DNA of 64,000 bases from Arabidopsis thaliana (lineage: Eukaryota > Streptophyta > Magnoliopsida > Brassicales > Brassicaceae). Below the pieces are notes generated by a model that was not told the DNA's origin, made no database searches, and saw only the letters and a program-made list of their open reading frames with translations. The position numbers and the translations under genes are program-made. The stretch's first letter is position 1. Every line of letters begins with the position of its first letter. Of this stretch, positions 59,721 through 64,000 are shown piece after piece. The stretch covers positions 20,755,971 through 20,819,970 of the forward strand of contig NC_003070.9 of the NCBI RefSeq assembly GCF_000001735.4, in the 5' to 3' direction.

Positions 59721-60450
59721 TAGAGTCCGAATGGTAACCGCGGTTTTTGTTGTGCGGGGAAAGCGTTATTGTAGTGCGGTACGGTTCAATTACGGTACGT
59801 GTGGAAGAAATATATTTGCGGGACAAGTGCGGTTTGTACAAAATAAGCGGTATATAATAATGTTTGATTCGTGAAAAAAACTATTTGTGGTACGGATTAT
59901 AGATTATATATATTAATAAATAATTAATTTTTTGTGTTAATAAATAAACAATAACATATATTAATTTTTTGTGTTAATAAATAAATAATAACAGTTTGAA
60001 ATTCTGATGAAATTATGTAATCCCACTGTAGCAAAACAGTTTGAAATTCTGATAACAAAACGTAAAGGAAAGTATGATGATGTAAAAAAAAAGAGAGAGA
60101 AAAAAGACAGGTTACAAGAAAGTGAAAGAAAAATTTAATTATTTTATTTGGGGTAAATAAATATTATATATATGAGTATATAAATGCTTTTAATAATTAA
60201 AAAATAAAAAATAGAAACATATGTGTAAAACTCATTGCGGAATTCGTTGGACCACATGGTTAAAGGAGTTTGTTGTTTTGAAAAGCGGTTTACAAGCGTT
60301 TACTCTGTTTTGAAAAACGCAAATTGTATTTGGGAAGAAAAATAAAAAACGTACATGTGTAATAAATAATGCTGATTGGTAACAAAAGTGAGGTTTTCCA
60401 AATTAGGTGTTGAAATACGCAATTTTTGTGTCGCCAATCACAACTTTTAT
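59721..60450. mobile_element. Probable degraded DNA-transposon remnant
   Basis: GC-rich motifs stand out against the AT-rich background: GGTAACCGCGGTTTTTG and GTGCGGGG near 59733-59760, GCGGTACGG and GCGGGACAAGTGCGG to 59840, then AAAGCGGTTTACAAGCG near 60280. Such clustered CCGC/GCGG subterminal motifs are typical of hAT-type elements. Internally, a 25-bp segment (59924-59948) recurs at 59961-59985 and an 18-bp segment (59991-60008) at 60036-60053. Clear ends and a target duplication were not found. Confidence 0.4.
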
Positions 60451-60846
60451 ATATATAGAAACATTCAACTACAAATAAAATAGTTTTTAACCATACTAGT
60501 TTGTCACAAAAAAAACTACAAAGAATTTGTATTCTCAAAGACTTGTGAGTTTTGCTTTTCCTGATTCACAAGCAATCTTCTTTTTTTCTTCTTCCTAAAT
60601 ATTTCTCGAATTCCAAACCTTATTACATATTAAAGTCAAATGCGCCGGTCTTCTTTGTTATAAAGAAAAAGTGCAAAATCTCTTCTCTAAAAGATTGTGT
60701 GATATTGGGTCCTACTACAACGTAAACTGATGGAACAATGATTCCGACAAATTTTGGGGTTATTAGTTTTAATTATTTCTTTGTGAAAAAATAGTTTTAT
60801 CTATTACTATCACTGTCTGCATGAGATTATTCAATAAGAACTATTA

Positions 60847-61076
60847 GACCATTTTTAATGGTGGGTTCTTAGTAAAATTCTTAACATTTTTATGTACAAA
60901 ATAATAGTAAAATATTAAAGGTTTTTAATAGGAAAACAGAGTGTATCAAAAATCTCTTAGTTAAGAGCCAATTTAACATTTTTAAGAACCCTTTCTATTT
61001 TTTTATTCATATTTTATTTTATATAATATTTTAAGAGTTTTTAAAACTTTTTAAGAACCCATTGTTAATGATGCTC
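60847..61076. mobile_element. PIF/Harbinger-type MITE
   Basis: This is a 230-bp element. The left end GACCATTTTTAATGGTGGGT and the reverse complement of the right end GAGCATCATTAACAATGGGT form imperfect terminal inverted repeats, followed on each side by TCTTA. The flanking TTA at 60844-60846 and 61077-61079 is the 3-bp target duplication typical of PIF/Harbinger. It is AT-rich inside with no ORF. Confidence 0.75.
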
Positions 61077-64000
61077 TTATTTATTAGTATACGATGTCTT
61101 GACAGGATTTTCTTTTTCTGTTAACAATATTTTCCCGGTGTTTATCTTAATTTTTTATGCAATATTGAAAATTCTTAATTCTTATATATATATATATAAA
61201 GATAAAACAAAACGTTATATGTTTTTTTCTTAAAAGTGTTGGTAGATTGTATAACAACATTTTCTATACTGTATTAATTTTATTACACACCACTTTTACT
61301 TTTGTTTTTCAGATATAGTCAATTATTACAAAACACGGCAAAAAAATAAAATTTTAAAGCGTTTCATAAATTAAAGATTCTAAGTCAGTTGTAATGAAGA
61401 TTCTAACACTCTCCAAAACCCTTGCTTAAACACTTTTTGGTATTTTCAAGTAATTTTGGAAAGTTGTGGCAGTTTTAAAAATATGATAGTTTAAAGATAG
61501 TACTTGAAAGACTTACTTTTCTACATAAAAGAGTTACTAATAACATAATTAGATGAAGAACATCCATGTTGGGGTTTTGGATCGCTTTGAGAACAAGGCT
61601 GACACAGTCTCTTTAATCCATGGAGTCAACTCTTTGCCTTCTTTTTCTTTTCACCTTTACAAGTTTTGAACTGTTCTTGTTCTTCCCGTGAATATTGTGT
61701 TGCTAAACTCGATGAATATTTTTAAATAAAGTATTATTACACACAATACACCAATTACCAATGTTCACATGTAAAGTTTTACTGTTATTTAGAAATGTAG
61801 AGATTATTCTAACACACATATCTATGAGTATACATATATGGACTAGTAAGTCAGACTGTAACTAATCAAATTATTAAAATCAATCCGTACAGTAGAACTA
61901 GAGTTGGTAATGTGGTGGTAACTGTTAAAAAACGAATTTATATTGATAGGCTAGTGGGTTAAAACCAACGTGTGTCCCACAAAGTGAAAAAGAATTGGAA
62001 ATTTCACTGTTTAACTTTTGGTTATGTTAAGTAACTGAATGGTACTATAGTTTTTACATTTTTTGACTGTTGGAACCAAATTAAAGAGATATTGAAGGAC
62101 CAGACTAAAGAAAACGATGTGTGGTTTTAGTTCTTTCTGCCTATATATGGAGAATGGAGTATATTGTATGCATGAGGTCCACTTCGTAAGTTTTTTGGAA
62201 GTATTGAAAACGATCGACATGACACAGCTCATACCCTCGTTTTGCAATTGACGAGTGTAACTTCTCGTCGTTTTGCTTCGTCCCAAACCACGTGCATTTC
62301 TCTTTCTTGTCATTCCCCTTTTCCAGTACTAATTACACACTACAAAACTAGTTTTTTTGGTGTTATTATGTTTTCGACGTTGCTATGTCTTTTTAATATA
62401 TTTGATTTCAACAAGTGATAAAAAAGTAAATGATAATGATTTGCTGTTGTTATTTACTCCGTAACAAATTAACAATTTAACAAAACTACTAAAATTTTAA
62501 TTATATTTAAACTTAAAATTTAGACTTTTTGAAGAGAAAACTCTTACATTCTAAATTTTGAGAGACAATTTTAAAAGTATCATTTTTATGTTACTGTTTG
62601 TCAAAAATACCACTATTTTTTTGTCATTTTTAAGACAGCACAAATACAAATTTGTATTCTTTTATAAACTTTTATAAACCATGTTGTCAAAAATGTTATA
62701 TTTTATTTTATATAAGGTTTTTGTAACATACGTTTAAATATTCATAAAATTATATATGATTTTATAAGACATGTTCTGAATAATAGTTGTTTTACATTTA
62801 AAAAAAAAGTAATTTCTATTCAATTTAAAATTGTTACCATTCAGCTATCATACAGTCATACTTTTCAGTTGTTAATCTGACATATCAGTCAAACTCCTAT
62901 ATTTTAAGTTTCTTAACCGGTGTTGATAGCGGAACACCGTAAGTTTGGCAATATAAGTAACTAAATATGTAGTTCAATTATATAGTATCATCTACTCTAC
63001 TGTCGTTCAAAAGGAAAGTTAAAACTTTAATGAAAATCATATAATCTGTTGCCGTGTTGCGCATCAAACAAACAACAAAATAAAAAGGCTTTAATGTTCA
63101 AACTTCAAACTTAGACTTGGGTATATTCATCTTGGGCCGTGATGAACTCTCTAATTCTCTTTGAAATTTGGTTATGGGCCTTATAGCGGTCCATTTAGTA
63201 GTCAGAAACTAAAACATAAAAGGAGACTCTTTGAGATGACAATAAGCGGTAGGGGTGAACAATACAAAATACCGCAACCAAGAAAATTGAACCGTTCAAC
63301 CCGAATTCAGTTTTTATTTAATTCACAAAACCACTTGATTTTATTATTTTCTTAGAGCACAAAATCAAGTGATTTTGGAGAATAATTATTTGTAAATCCA
63401 CAATTTGAAAACAACAGTCAACCGTCAGATTTATATTTTTGTAACCTAACTCAACCAAACCAAATAATCCATAATAATATAGTAAAAACTGGAAATTTCC
63501 ATCATTAACTTGAAAATATGGAAGATTGAAGAGATTCTTACTCGAAAGATAGAGTTTGAATAGAGTTGGAAATGGTCTGAAACATATAAACCCATAAACG
63601 ACTTTGTCCAGTCTCAAAAGTATAAATAATGAAAATAACACTCACTACCAGTCTTTGATTAATATGTAAATAATTTGCTTTTAAAAAAAATGCTAAACTC
63701 TTTTAAAATAAATTATATATATGAAATTTGACCAATTCTCTTACTATAAATATCATATCATCACACAAGAAAATGACATTTATTATTTTATATTAATTAA
63801 ATAAAAATTAATTTAGGAAACATTAAAAATCTTTTGCTGTATTAAATCATCCATTAATTACTGATTTTTTTAAAACATCCAACAAAGTAAAAAATCATAC
63901 TAATGTATCAAGCACTACTTTCATTCTACTATATTTATTTTATTGAATTTTGTTTTATCAATATTCATTACTCCATAATGGCTAAAATTTTAATTTTGTT
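61077..64000. other. Gene-free AT-rich region, right end
   Basis: No gene was recognised. ORFs at 62011-62313, 63161-63355 and 63318-63641 have no recognisable features. A (TA)n tract is at about 61183-61198. A short inverted repeat is at 63327-63376. A TAGGGGTGAACAA-like sequence at about 63249 resembles the end of a repeat element, but no partner end was found. Confidence 0.35.
63327..63376. repeat. Short inverted repeat (hairpin)
   Basis: AAAACCACTTGATTTT at 63327-63342 and AAAATCAAGTGATTTT at 63361-63376 are inverted copies with one mismatch, separated by 18 bases. This could form a hairpin. It has no known function and may be the centre of a small inverted-repeat element. Confidence 0.6.

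Overview
This window is plant nuclear DNA. Almost every gene was recognised as a known Arabidopsis thaliana gene, in the order found on the long arm of chromosome 1 (about At1g55560 to At1g55690). AT-rich spacers, short GT-AG introns, a pol III tRNA gene, a plant microRNA hairpin and MITE-type elements agree with this. Gene identities come from recognising the proteins. Exon borders were worked out by hand from GT/AG sites and reading phase, and each model closes without a frame error.

Layout. 0-4 kb: two head-to-head SKU5-similar (multicopper-oxidase-like) genes; the left one (probably SKS14) has only exon 1 inside the window, SKS12 is complete. 4-13.5 kb: the intronless GRAS gene LAS, alone between two gene-free stretches of about 4 kb. 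13.5-20.5 kb: an F-box/LRR gene, MIR158b, a hAT-like MITE and MINI3/WRKY10 (minus strand). 20.5-23.9 kb: a repeat-rich region upstream of MINI3, with three diverged tandem copies, a five-unit 16-bp palindromic array and an inserted gene fragment flanked by a perfect 15-bp duplication. 23.9-27.4 kb: the brassinosteroid receptor BRL1. 31.5-38.4 kb: CLC-F, tRNA-Ser(UGA), a PPR gene and PRA1.G1. 38.4-46.4 kb: a pair of 446-bp direct repeats, the ARID-HMG gene HMGB11, a threefold tandem repeat of about 315 bp, and an F-box/FBD gene. 46.9-56 kb: PSAG, uncertain small ORFs, a WD40 gene and the Sec14-nodulin gene SFH13. 56.9-64 kb: no gene seen, but a PIF/Harbinger-type MITE and other repeat remnants.

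The genes are not an operon and do not form one pathway. Two loosely share a theme: BRL1 (brassinosteroid perception) and MINI3 (endosperm growth and seed size). Two act in membrane traffic or organelle ion balance (PRA1.G1, CLC-F) and one in lipid signalling (SFH13). No new multi-gene system was found. The most unusual material is non-coding: the structured repeats and inserted gene fragment upstream of MINI3, the large spacers around LAS, and the repeat blocks on either side of HMGB11.
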